Shown piece by piece: positions 33,030 to 45,065 of a stretch of 64,000 nt of DNA; position 1 is the stretch's first letter; the number at the start of each line of letters is the position of its first letter. The notes beneath the pieces were generated by a model. The model had not been told where the DNA came from. It worked only from the letters and a program-made list of their open reading frames with translations, and searched no databases. Made by a program: the position numbers and the translations under genes. Source of the DNA: Blastomyces gilchristii SLH14081 (taxonomy: Eukaryota; Ascomycota; Eurotiomycetes; Onygenales; Ajellomycetaceae); the NCBI RefSeq assembly GCF_000003855.2, contig NW_003101673.1, positions 1,193,900 to 1,257,899 on the forward strand. Direction: 5' to 3'.

Positions 33030-36000
33030 TCAGCTCCACCCAAATACCTCCCCAACACTAAGCGTACTCCACCTTACCCCAGCCACCGAAACAAACAGCA
33101 CAACCACATCCACAACCGCCAACACCACCGCCCCCATCATGAACCGCGGACAGAAAATCCGATAGAGCATCAGGTGTCTGCGCAACCAGCCCGCCCACAT
33201 TGTCGTCGCCAGGTTGATCGTGGCATAGTATAGGATATGCGTCGCCGCCGCCTGCGCGACGTCAGAGAGGAGCCGGCTCGCGCCGTTCTTGGATGGCGAT
33301 TTAGTAGGAGCTGCTGGCGTCTGCGTCTGCGAATGCGCCTGCGCCTGAGTCGATGAGGAGGACGGTGTCAGCGGGCCGCCACGGGCATCAATAGGACGCT
33401 TCCACAACACGGTCAGCGGCACGGCGACGGCGGAGAGTATCTGTGCACCAAAGGTATTCAATACAACAACGAGAGGAGACCAGGGATACTTGACCGTGGT
33501 GAGAGGCACGAAGGCGATTTTCCACTGTATGCTGCTCAGCGTAGCCTGGTGGCCCGTGGTGAAGAAGTGGAAGGAGCCCAGGAGACCCAGCACGACGGGG
33601 CCGATTGCCGAGTTGCTCGTCGTCAGCCCATTTGTATCGAGGATTTCGAGCAGGGAGAGGATTTGCCAGGTTTGCAGGCCGATGGTGCCGCCGCCCATGG
33701 GCTTTTGGAGGAGGATTATGGCTAGGGCGAAGTTTATGAGGAGGATGGCGTAGCGCGTGCCATGGACGTTGGCGTAGCCGAGGATTGTTACTACGGTTTT
33801 TGGCTGAGGTTGTGGTGAGGTGGTAGGCGTTGCTGGGTTTTTGGGGTTGGGGGTCATGGCGACGCTGATGCAAGGTTTGGCCCACCCGAAGGTTGTGGTG
33901 CCAGCGGCGAAGGCGATGGCTAGGACGACCTGAGCGAGGACCACGCGGGTATTTTTAACCATGGATTTGGAGAGGGAGGGGAACCAATCGCCATCTTCAG
34001 CAGCGTCGATAGTCCAGAAAACGGCTACGATGAAGAGGCCAGTGCGGAAGGCGATGCCGATCCAGAATATAGCAGAGCCCTCGTATGACTTGGTGCCCCG
34101 GTAGTAGGAGCGGATGACGGAGGGTAGGATTATTGCTACCAGGAGAGGGATAAATAGATGCCACCATGCAGAAGTAGATGACGTTGAGGAGGCGTAGTAT
34201 GTAGATATGCAGTAGGGCATCTGTTCTTCGCGACAGACGCGGGAGAGAGATGCTATTCTCCCGAGGACCACGAAGACGATGGAATGGTAAAATCCAAGCA
34301 CCCTATCTTCCGTACGCTTCTGACGCAGTGAAGATAGAGCGGCCACAACGCCAAAGGTCGTTAGGAAGAAAAATAGTATCTGATCTTCCCAGATGGTGTA
34401 TGAGTTGGACGCGAACCCTACAGACTGTGACACCGTAAATATAACCGCGAGCCATGCCCAGAGCGAGTTTGGCAGGGGTGAAAATATCCGTTTCGGCACC
34501 CACAAGACCGTCGACGATACTGCCAAAATTCCGCCAACGGCTATGCCAAGCACGAGTCCCTGTATACGGGATAATTGGACGATCCGCGTTCCAGTTAGTA
34601 TCATCCCGCCCATTACACCAATTCCGGAACCAGCTCCTATCCGCCGGAGCGTGGGGTATGAAAGATCAGTGCGGTCGCCCCGAATCCCTCGAGCATAGAA
34701 TACCAACAGGACAACGCCAGCGAAGAGAATCAATATCCCCTGAACCATGCTGGGGACATCAAATCTAGCCCACAGACCCTTACAGACATGCAGCGTATCT
34801 CGCTGATACTCGCGGTACGACTCGTATACCTTTTGAAGGACCGGTCGATGTCGATCTGACCCACCCTGCTGATGCTGATGCTGAGACATGGAATTCCAGT
34901 CCTCTTCCGCACGAGCCCAGATCCCTAATGGTCCAGAGGTATGACTCTCATCAACGCCCCTCGCAAGTGCATACTCATGCTGATAACGTTTAATCTGCGC
35001 AGACGCAAGCCTATTGACACGGACCAAGTTGCCCAAGTCGCGCCCGCCCGTGCCAGAGAAGGCCTCCTCAATTGGCGATCCGAGGCTGTTGAACGGAATG
35101 GGGATTCCCAGTAGCAGCGCCAGCGTCGGAACAAAGTCGATCTGCGGGACGGGCCGTTCCTTCGCCGTCGGCGGCGGTGCTAGGACCATATCATTCGTCC
35201 GCCCAAAGACCCCCGCCCGCTTCGAATACATCCACAACGCAGCTTCAACCTCATCGTCCGACTCGCCCCCATGATCACCCTTGCCATCCATTCCATGATC
35301 CCCCATAACAACAAGCAGAGTCGACTCATCAATAGATCTTATGACATCGCGTACGACTTGATCCATCTGGTTCAACTTCGCCGCCATGGCTGCATGATTC
35401 GGCCCGTATCGATGGCCCGCATGGTCAACTCCGAGAAAGTGGCCAACGACCACATCCCACTTCGTCGCATTGTTCGCATGCAGGAGCGGGAATAGATGCT
35501 CTATAACCCCATTGTCGACCGTGTGCAGGTCACGGACATTAAACGAATCGTACGGGTGTGATAGGTCTGCGTCGAAAAGGCCAGGGAACAGCGACTGCCA
35601 CGTATCATCCCCCAAATGCACGATTCGCTTTCCCGCGCCGTGTAGCTGCGCGATGAGGTTATCCTCGTCGATAGCCGTGCCGGCAAAATTCGAGCCAGCG
35701 TCTATGAACGTGGGTAATGTGCCTGTTGTCAAGCCCTTGAGTCGCTGTAGTGTGGTTGTGGGTGCATCGGCGATGAAGGGAAGCAGAAAGGCCTTGTCGG
35801 GTGACTCTACGGCAGTTTCGTATAGGATGGGGAAATGGTTGTGGAAGTGTTGAGGCTGTTCTCCTTCTACGATTGGCCGGAAGGGGACGGTAAAATCATA
35901 TCGGAGAGCGTCTATTACTAAGACAATAGCTTTATCAAATGTTTTTGGATGCCAGCATCCTCGATCTGTCGCAACCTGTGACGAATCTGCACCCACCGCC

Positions 36001-36561
36001 GCTGCTGCTGTTCCTTCAAATGGCAGCACAGTACACTCCGATTTATTCTCCAACACCAACCGCGCTAATAGGAATCCCTTGGTAAAGAAGAATATACCAA
36101 CGAGATGAACGAACCTGCGTTAAAAAGAAAATAGAAACAGGAACAGAAATTAGTCCCGTCGAAGAATACAAGAAGACACAAGAAAACAACACGACGGCAG
36201 CAACTCACAAAAACCACCCTAAAACCCCCAACACCCCCGCATGTTCAATCGTAAACAACCTCTCCTTCAATTTATTCCTCTGCACATCTCTTTCCTTCGC
36301 AGCTTTTACTAGCGCTTCCTCGCCCGCCGTACCTCGGCCTGCACCTGCACCCGCACCCACACCCTCACCCTCACCCAATGTAGCACGCTGCCTTATTTTC
36401 TGCGCAGCAGCAACCTTCTGCGCCTCCTCCTCCTCTGCCAAAGCCTTCGCGCTCGCCCATTGCGCTTTTATTTTGCGGAATTCATTTGTGGAAGATTGCG
36501 GTTGTGGGGACGTTTTCCTGTGAGCCGCGCTTTTCGTAGGAGATGAGGCGGCGGGCTTCAT
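33030..36561 (-). CDS. GPI13: GPI ethanolamine phosphate transferase 3 (GPI13/PIG-O)
   Basis: Two exons, 36561-36209 and 36114-33030, with a 94-bp GTGAGT/CAG intron, give 1145 residues. The enzyme adds ethanolamine phosphate to the third mannose of the GPI precursor in the ER lumen, the link later used to attach proteins. The N-terminal about 105 residues form a cytosolic Lys/Glu/Ala-rich extension, followed by a membrane anchor across the splice (VLGVLGWFL/FVHLVGIFFF). The phosphodiesterase-like catalytic domain has FDKAIVLVIDALRYDFTVPF (about 177), GHFLGVDHAGH (about 342) and GDHGMDGKGDHGGESDDE (about 389), which supply metal-binding Asp/His residues. About a dozen membrane spans follow, ending FCPRFMMGAVVLAVVDVVVL and SVGEVFGWS. 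A tract of 27 A directly precedes the start codon. Confidence 0.95.
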
Positions 36562-36588
36562 TTTTTTTTTTTTTTTTTTTTTTTTTTT
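36562..36588 (-). repeat. A27 homopolymer directly upstream of the GPI13 start codon
   Basis: On the coding (minus) strand, 27 consecutive A residues immediately precede ATG, so the 5' leader would end in poly(A). Length is as given in the assembly. Homopolymers this long are prone to sequencing slippage. Confidence 0.85.
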
Positions 36589-37945
36589 GAGGATCGTAAA
36601 GGATAGCTAAGGGGGTTAAGGTAGGGATTGGTATTATATCGATATTATATCGACCGCGTCCTTCTCAATTTCTTCTCAATTTATTTCGAAAGAGGCGCAT
36701 AAATTTCATCCCCCTATAGCGGCTAGGTTATGCGCTGTATGTGTGTATGCCTATGGAAAACCTTTACGCTTCTCCTGGAGATCATGCGTCTAGCTTCCCT
36801 CACGGATGAGAAGATACATCTGGCGCCAGACGGGTGTAATTGTGGACCATAGCAGTTGTAGTCGGCGTCGTAGTAGTAGTAGCAGTAGCAGCGATATTAT
36901 TAACCATACTCGTACCCATCATACCCATGCTCACAGTTTGCCGCGGAAGAAAGAGGTAGTCGTATCTCACGCAGTGGGATAGTTAGGGACGGGTCGCACT
37001 ATGGTTAAGTTGTTCGCCCGCGGGCTGATCTGTAGAGATATTTAGTTGCGGAGGAAAGGGGAAAAAGGGGAAGGTGAAACAGTGCAAGCTGAAGGAAAGA
37101 TCTGAAGGGCCCCCAGTGAGGGGGGGAGAGAAGACCGATTAAAAATACTAACGTGTTCTTCAAAAACCCCTTCTCCAAATACGAGCCATTGGCCCCGTTT
37201 TCTTGGTCCGGTGTAAAGTTGCAAGGTGCGATATTGCAAGCCAAAAAACCCGGATCGAGCAGGTTGGAGTTTCGGAGCGAGCCGCTGGACCTCGCGGCTA
37301 CATCATGTGATGCATGTAACTATCAAGCGCCGAAGTTGATCGTTGAAAGTTAATGTTGACAACAACAACAACAACCTCCTCAGATATTTCTAGTTACTAC
37401 GCATAGTAGGCGAGCTTGCATGAATAAGGCAATTTTTAGTTTTTCTGTCAAATTGTCAATTGGTTAACTTCCACCTTCAGTCAACCAATCAGTCAAATCC
37501 GCGGAGTAAAACAGGGCGCCTAAAATTGCCTGGTTGACGGCTAAAACGGCTTGGCAGAAGTAGTTTAACTATTTCTAGCTTCATCTTGTCACTTGTCATC
37601 AGAATCCACTAACAGAAAAGAAGCACAACAAAACTATCATCTTCAAAGACACAACTGATCCTGTCAACACAAACAAGATTTTAAATCACCTGCTCTGCTA
37701 AATTGTCTCTTGCTTATTCTTATGTATGATCTGCATTCTTCAGTCAGTTTCATGTTCTGCTGTACTGCACTATTCTCAATTATTATTATTATTATTCTTC
37801 AATTGTAGATATATGCAGTCAGAGACTATGATATCTACCTGAAAACTTTTAGTTCTTAGAGTTTTTCTAATATCTATAAAGTTAACTATTATACATTTAT
37901 CAATTTCAGATATACAAATTAGAAAATTTCAGCTCAGAATATAAA
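36589..37945. other. Gene-poor transition from GC-balanced to AT-rich sequence
   Basis: No gene supported. Upstream flank of GPI13, a short AGC/AGT-type trinucleotide run near 36868-36892, and an ACA repeat near 37361-37374. Normal composition with CpG persists to about 37550. From about 37700 the sequence becomes strongly AT-rich and CpG-free, just before the first retrotransposon. Confidence 0.6.
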
Positions 37946-38275
37946 TGTAAGAAGTCTACACTGAATAGATCAGTATAATATCAATAGATCTTATATAATA
38001 AAGAGAAAAACATTAGAGAAGAAAAGAAAGAGAAAGTGTAGAAATCAGCAATCAGAATAAATATTTATACATATATATAATAATATACATAGTGAAGCTT
38101 CAGAGTGAAAGAATCTATACATATTTATAATAGCTAAGAATCAGTGATCAAGAATGACTGAGAATCAGAGTATATATATTCAAGAGTGAAGTGAAAGAAT
38201 CTATGAAGTGAAGTAGAAGAATCTATGAAGTATAATAGAATAGTCTATATAATTGATCAGACACAGTCTGTTATA
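37946..38275 (-). repeat. 3' LTR of Gypsy-1 (heavily mutated copy)
   Basis: 330 bp, starting TGTAAGAAG in plus sense and ending TTATA. It aligns end to end with 43440-43769. Against the right copy it has lost almost every CpG and many CpA/CpC through C-to-T and G-to-A transitions. Confidence 0.95.
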
Positions 38276-41200
38276 TTAACTCTCTTCTTTCAAAAGTAGT
38301 TCTCATCAGTCAAGAGCTACTATTTCAGATAATACAGAACTCAGAGTTTAGATCAGTTAATTATAGCTGACTTATTTCATAAGATATTATTAACTACAGC
38401 TATGAGATCTCTCATTGAGAATATTCTCAATCTCTCACTTAAGCTTATTATCTTCTTCTATAATGTCTGATGATTGTCAGTCAAAAGTCAGTTGAGAAGA
38501 AAAGAAATCAGTGATAATACAGTAAAACAAGCTTATATAAAATATATTATAAATCTCTGATAATATGTTAAAACAGTAGTTATAGCTATCTAGAACTTCT
38601 ATCACTTTATACTTAATATAGTGATAATCTAGCATATGAGATGAACATGTAATTTATATATTCTTAAGATTCAATTATATCAGATCTTCTATCTTATATT
38701 ATTCAGTAGAGTCTCAGTGAACATTGATTTAATTCTTTTAATCTTATTTCATAGTTATCATAGAGATCTCTGCTTAATCATAGATATCTCAGAGCTTTAT
38801 TACTATATTATCAGTGATCTGAATCAGACTGTGAGAATTCAGTATAAACTATGTAATCTTTAGAAGATCTAACATCTTTATATAATAACTATATATAAGA
38901 AAGAACAGACTTATATCTATTGAAACAGTATCTTGATTATTAATAGTAATCTCTGTATATAGAAGAAGATTATATCAATTATCTTATAAGTAATTATAGA
39001 ACTTATAAAGATAATTCTTTATAATCTAAATTATCTATTCTGATACATTATCAGTCTCAGAGTGATAGACAGTTAATAGATAGTATATAATCTTAAGAAC
39101 TTAACAGATTCTTATTTAGAGAGTGCTTATAAATTGACAGCTCTGATCTGATACTATAGATCTCAGTAATTTATATATCTGATAGAATAAGCTCTGTAGA
39201 AAAGCTTCAGTGACTTATTTAATATTCATCTTATTATAAGATTTTAATATTATATCTTTGCTCAATTAATTCATAATGATTGGAATATTTCTATAATTCT
39301 TACTCTCAGATAAATTAATAATGAAGTTAATTACTATATCTTATCAGATTCTATCAGAGATATTAAGTAATTTTAATAGATTTTTTCTACAGTTCTTTCA
39401 TAAGATAATAGAAGAACAGTGATTATAGTTTCAGATAAAGTATCTGATACTATTTAATATCTCAGATCAGTAGAACTCTTAGAAGATTATTCTATACAGT
39501 TATTTATAGTCTGAATAACTGATTATATATAAATTATACATCTCTTATATTATCTGAGTGTGTAAGAGTTCAGAGTGAGAGACTCAGTGTCATTCATAGA
39601 ATCATAGAGTGTTATTATCATTGATTGAATATTCTGAGATATCAGTTTTTATATATAGTTCTGAAGAAAATTAAGATACTTCTTAATATACTGCTTTGAT
39701 AAGAATCTGAAGAAGTTCATTAGTCTGAGCTGTTATATATCACAGTTTATTCAGTGTAGAGAAAGTGAAGATATCAATATCAGTGTCAGTTCAGAGAGAG
39801 AGTATTCTAATTAGAGAAGTGTATATAATGTTATAAGTTATTCTATCTTGATTGATTAATATCTTCAGATCTAAGAGTCAGTGTTCTCAGTTCATTCAGC
39901 ATGTATCTGTTATATTAAACAGTATATCTTATTCTCATTATAAGAGAACATCTGTCATTGAGTTCTAACTGCTGAGCTGCTGAGATAATAGTGTATTGTA
40001 AAATGAAAACAGCTTAGAAATTCAGATTATCATATCTATTATTTAATGAGTTTACAGATGATTGTGAAGTACTTGAGATTCTTATAATCTGTGATTATCT
40101 TAAATTTAGAGATATTTCAGAGTTCAGAGTCTCATTCTTCTAGATAGTATATAATTGTAAGAAGTTTCTTATCATAGATCTTATAATTGTATTCAGTGAG
40201 ACTCAGTTTCTTAGATATGAAAGCACATGATTATAAAATATCTTTATCATTATATTGCAATATCACTTCTTCTATTATATAATCAGAGAAATCAGCTTTA
40301 ACAACTATTTCATAATCAGAGTCAAATATCATTAGCAGAGAGATATTGATAAATATCTTCTTTATCTGTATAAATGCAGCTTCAGTATCTGCTAAACACT
40401 GATATACTGAGTTCTTCTTAATGAGTTCTGTAAGTAATCTTATAATATCTGAGAAGTTTTATATAAATCACTGATAGAAGTTAGTAAATTTAATGAAGTT
40501 TTGTATATCTTTTACAGTACACAGAGCTTCTCATTCAAGAATGACAGAGACTTTCTCAGAATTCATTTGAATTCTCTTATCAGCTTCTATAATAAAACTC
40601 AGATATTTAATACTCTTGACTTTAAAATCATACTTATCAATATCTATTAGTAGTTCTGCTTCTCATAGCTGTTGTAATATCTTTCACATATGTTCTTAGT
40701 ATTCTTTCCTGAATTCATCAGTGAAGATGAGAATGTCATCAAGATATATAGATACAAATTTATCAAGAAAATCTCAGAGTGCTCAGTTGATATACTTCTG
40801 AAATGTACTGAGAGTGTTAGTCAGTTCAAAGAGTGTGACTACTCATTTAAAGAGATTATATCATATTCAGAATACTGTAAGTCACTCATCTTCTTCAGTG
40901 ATACAGATCTTATGAAATGTGATAATAATATTTAACTTTGTAAATCATTGAGCTTGTTCAATATAAGTTAGAGTTTCATTAATAAGAGATAAAGAATAAC
41001 AGTTCTTCTTCATTAATCTATTCAATTCTCAATAATTCACATACAATCAGAGTTCTTCACCTGATTTCTTTACAAAGAGAATAGAGATTGCAGTGAAAAA
41101 GTTACTAATACATATGAATTCTTTATTCAACAGATTATTAAGTGTCTTTTAAAGAAGAAGAAGTTCATCTCAGAACATGTTATAAAGAGAGTCTTATGAT

Positions 41201-43439
41201 GATTCAGAGTTCTTATTATTCTTCTTTTTCAACTTGATACTGTAGTTCACTTCTGAATCTTATAAGAAAGGTAGATTTGTAGTATTATTATCTTGTCAGA
41301 AGACATCTAGATATTCATAATATTATTAAGAGAGTTTTATACAAGAATCTGTTATTGTAATATAAGATAACTTTTCTAGAGTCTTTTTAATATCAGTCAG
41401 ACTGATGAAATAGATTGATACATGATTCTGTTATTAGTAATTCTTTCAGCAACTTCTTTTTCTGAGTATTTTATAGGCATTGACAGAGATCTGTATCAGA
41501 TTCATAGTCTTGTGAATGTCATTCTTGTGAACTCTATCATTGTTAGAGAATATTAAACTTCTGTTTCAAGTATCTAATAAGATATCTTATTCAGATAGTC
41601 AGACAAGTTCTAATATAAGATTATAATCAAGATTATCAACTTCATATGTATAGGCATCTTCACACTGATGTTCTTTAATATCTATGTTTAGTTTCATTAT
41701 ATAACAGATGCAAACATCTTTTGAATCATTGAATTCTGTAAGAAGTTAGAGTTTTAATAAGAGAATACAGTAAAGATTATAATATCTCACAATTAAAGAT
41801 TTAATCATTGTATAGTGATATAGACTGCTATCTATCATAGCTTTCATATTATACATGTTATTAATCACAGTAGATATAAGAATCATATTCATTATCATTT
41901 TCTCTTTAAATTATTATCATTCAATCTCTTCAAGCTTCTGTTTATAAATTTGAATAGAAGCTAATCTTTTCCCTGTTTCACTAGAGCATTCTTATAGTTA
42001 TCTTTCAAATCTTTCTTCACTGCAATGTGATTGATGTGAACAGATGCTGATTCATTCTTTAAATAAGAAAACACTGATCTTTCTCTTAATTGAGAAGAAG
42101 CTGATCTTTCTCTTAAGTGTGAAGATATATAGATTAATCAGCAGTTGAAAGCAATGTGTTCTAATCAGTTACAGTTAATATATACTTCACATTGACATTG
42201 ATCAGTGACTTCTTTGAGAGTGATCTCAGAAACTCAGAAGTCTGTTCAAATGACAGAAACTCTTGCTTATGTATAGACATTTGAATTTATTCAGTTTATA
42301 GCATCTGCATTATTACTGTTACTTCTCTTCAGTACAGATGTATGAGTGACTGAGATATAACATCTTCTGTTACTGTTCTGTATACTCTTGAGCTTGATAA
42401 GACAGTTATTCAATATCTGAAGCTGTGTGCAGAAGTCTTCATAAGTTGAGTCTTCATTTACACTTATAAGAGTCTGTAAGAGTTCAAAAGTTAATATCTT
42501 CTTAAGCATGCTAATCTTTATTCAATTCTCTCAAGATTGATTATCTGCTTCTAAGATCTTGATATCAAAGTCAGAGATGAATGTTGCAAGAGAAGTATTT
42601 CTCTGTTAGACACTCTGTAATCAATCTAATACTTTCTGTTGTATAACAGTGTCTTGAAACAGAATATCAAGATATTTCATGATATTATCAGATATTCATA
42701 ACACTGATTCACATGCTTCTATTCATGAATGAAATTTCTGTTTCACATAATTCTTCAATTGTTCATTGATATATTAACTTTGATTAATTAATAAACTGAT
42801 GATATCTTCATCTACACTCAGTTTTGCAAGCATTTCCATTCTTCATGATGAGTAGAGAGTGATATTGAAAGTATTAAAATATACAGAAGCATCTAAGTAT
42901 TCTTTCAGTACTTTTATACTTAATTCTGTAGATGTTGAAATTGCATGAGTTTCTTATTGTAATAATTGTTAAATCTCTTCATATTGATGTTATTAAGTTG
43001 CATGCATATCAGCTATTTATTGTTATTATAGTTTCAATATTACTTAGAGTCACTGTGATATTATCTCTATACTCACACTCAAGAGTTCTTTCATATTATC
43101 ATTAGACATGATTATATTATTTTGTTGAATATATGATATCTGTGAAATCTGAAGAAGTGTAATCATATTCTTATATATCTGAGTATCAGAACTCTCAAGT
43201 CTTTCACTGATATTTTCTTATAAAATCTTACTCTCTTTATAAGATCTTATTACAGAGCTAGAGTGACTGATAAGTAAGCTTCTATCTGAAGACTCAGTGT
43301 TCACTTAACTGTTTAATTATTTCTCTATTTCTTACATGTTATTATGTGTTCAGATATCTCTCAATGAATAATCATTTCTAATGAGAAGATAATATGTGAA
43401 TAATCATTTCTAATAAGAAGACAATGAACATTTTTCTAG

Positions 43440-43769
43440 TATAAGAGGCCTATACTGAATAGATTAGTATAATATCAATAGGTCTTATATAACAAAGAGA
43501 AAAATGTTGAAGAAGAAAAGAAAGAGAAAGTGTAGAAATCAGTGATTGAAATGAATATTTATACACATATGTGATGGCATATGCAGTGGAGCTTCAGGGT
43601 GGAAGAATCTATACGCGTTTGTGGCGGCTGAGAATTGGCAATTGAGAATGGCTGAGAATCAGAGTGTACATGTTCGAGAGTGAAGTGGAAGAATCTATGA
43701 AGTGAAGCAGAAGAATCTATGAAGTGTAACAGAATAGTCTATATGATTGATCGGGCGCAGCCTGTCACA
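43440..43769 (-). repeat. 5' LTR of Gypsy-1 (outer part largely unmutated)
   Basis: 330 bp, the same length as the left copy, ending GTCACA. From about 43560 outward it keeps CpG-containing sequence (ATACGCGTTTGTGGCGGC, GATCGGGCGCAGCC) where the left copy reads ATACATATTTATAATAGC and GATCAGACACAGTC. Confidence 0.95.
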
Positions 43770-43774
43770 ATAAA

Positions 43775-44659
43775 AACTCTTTACAAATTGCAGTATTTTA
43801 GCATCTTCTTATACTTTGAAATTATTTAGAAATATCATGACAAAGAAAAAGAGAACAGAGTCTTAAAGAGAGACATATTAAATAAGTAGATAGAAAAGAA
43901 TAGAAAAGAAAAGAAAGAAAAAAGTACAGTAAAGAGAGACTATAATAAAATAAAAATATTATACTATTCTCAATAATTTAATAAAACTTAGATTCTCTTA
44001 ACTAATATCTTCTCTCACATTTCTCAGCTCTTAATTTAACTTAATTAATATCTGTGAAAATATTGAGAAAGACACTCTTCTGATGTATAAGACAGAGAAG
44101 TATTACTTAGCTTAAATAGATAAAATTTTCAATAACAGATATTAAATTATTAAGAAATTAAAATATAATATTAACTGTATATCTCTGTTATAATCTACAC
44201 ACTGTCAGCTATTATATTGTTATAGTTCAGATTAAGTCTAATATACTTCTAACTTCACTTTCACTAATTAGTAATTAGTAAGTTTTAATATATTATACTG
44301 AAGTTTTATATTTTCTTCTCAAAGTTAAATTATGAGATTAGAATCTATAACTATCATGATTCAAAGATTGCTTAAGTCAGCGTATAATTACAGATGTACA
44401 CTGACTTCTTATATACATTATCTAAATTAATTAGTGACTGTTAGAGCTTCTTTACATTTGTAAACATGTTCAGAAGTAGCTGTATTATTATTCAGCAGTT
44501 ATACATTCTTCTGAATCACATTCTTTCTCATCAGATTCAGTCACACTTATATAATTATAATGTATATTCTAGCTTTATGCATATTAGCATGTTACTAGTG
44601 TTTATAATAGTATAGTCTATCTCTGATTCAGCTAGCATTCTGTATACATTTTCACAAAG
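43775..44659. other. AT-rich, CpG-poor sequence without recognisable feature
   Basis: About 0.9 kb between the Gypsy-1 target duplication and the SINE. No frame of note and no repeat pair found. It may be the decayed left part of the host Gypsy element or older debris. Confidence 0.4.
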
Positions 44660-44672
44660 AAACTTTTACTAT

Positions 44673-45052
44673 TATTATTATTATTATTATTATTATTCTT
44701 CCATTATACTCATATGCAAGCGGAGCTTATGATGAGTCCTTGCATGATGTTAAATACAGGCTAAGTGTTGATTATACAGGAGGAAATACAGGTGTTGAGA
44801 CTATGTCAAGATAACAAGAACATAGGAAATACAAAGAAGTGACAATTAGATACATGCGATAATAACTTCCCAGCCCAGGAACATAGAGTGATTTTATTGA
44901 AGTGATTTGTACACCTCTGTATTTATTAGAAACCTGAGGTGCTTGAGTTCCGGATTTAATGTATCCCCTGCAGGTTTCAAACCCACACGCCTTGATTTCC
45001 CACGCCAAGGCGCTACTGGGTGGCTGCATTAACCATTCGGCCACCGGGGCAA
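44673..45052 (-). mobile_element. tRNA-derived SINE-like retroposon
   Basis: On the minus strand the element begins GCCCCGGTGGCCGAATGG. An A-box-like GGCCGAATGGTTAA is at 45042-45029 and a B-box-like GGTTTGAAACC at 44983-44973, the spacing of an internal RNA polymerase III promoter. A non-tRNA body follows and ends in an AAT-repeat tail (about 44698-44673). The insertion is flanked by a 13-bp direct repeat AAACTTTTACTAT (44660-44672 and 45053-45065), the mark of target-primed retroposition. It keeps near-normal base composition inside AT-rich DNA. The 90-codon minus frame at 44772-45044 is a translation of this tRNA-like head and not a gene. The source tRNA is uncertain; the long segment between the D-arm and T-arm suggests a class II (Ser/Leu) type. 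Confidence 0.8.
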
Positions 45053-45065
45053 AAACTTTTACTAT

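Larger units (their letters stand above)
37946..43769 (-). mobile_element. Complete but mutated Ty3/Gypsy-type LTR retrotransposon, Gypsy-1
   Basis: A 5824-bp element bounded by two 330-bp LTRs and a perfect 5-bp target duplication ATAAA (37941-37945 and 43770-43774). Coding order is on the minus strand. A damaged CCHC knuckle remnant lies at 42180-42141 (the first Cys reads Tyr; a stop lies inside). The reverse transcriptase region is about 41100-40600, with readable LFVKKSGEEL and, at 40746-40735, an intact YLDD followed by ILIFTDEF. A purine-rich tract (GAAAGAAGAGAG) lies directly inside the left LTR, as expected for the 3' polypurine tract of a minus-strand element. Reading frames carry many stops. 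The plus frame at 40690-40935 is only the antisense of the RT. I did not resolve the integrase, so Gypsy rather than another LTR group rests on RT style. Confidence 0.93.

Noticed and set aside
33490..35853. Several plus frames of 60-127 codons across GPI13
   Set aside because: Antisense to conserved GPI13 domains; no independent features.
40690..40935. 81-codon plus frame
   Set aside because: Antisense of the Gypsy-1 reverse transcriptase box YLDD.
44772..45044. 90-codon minus frame starting MAEWLMQPPSSALAWEIKAC
   Set aside because: Translation of the tRNA-like head and body of the SINE, not a protein gene.
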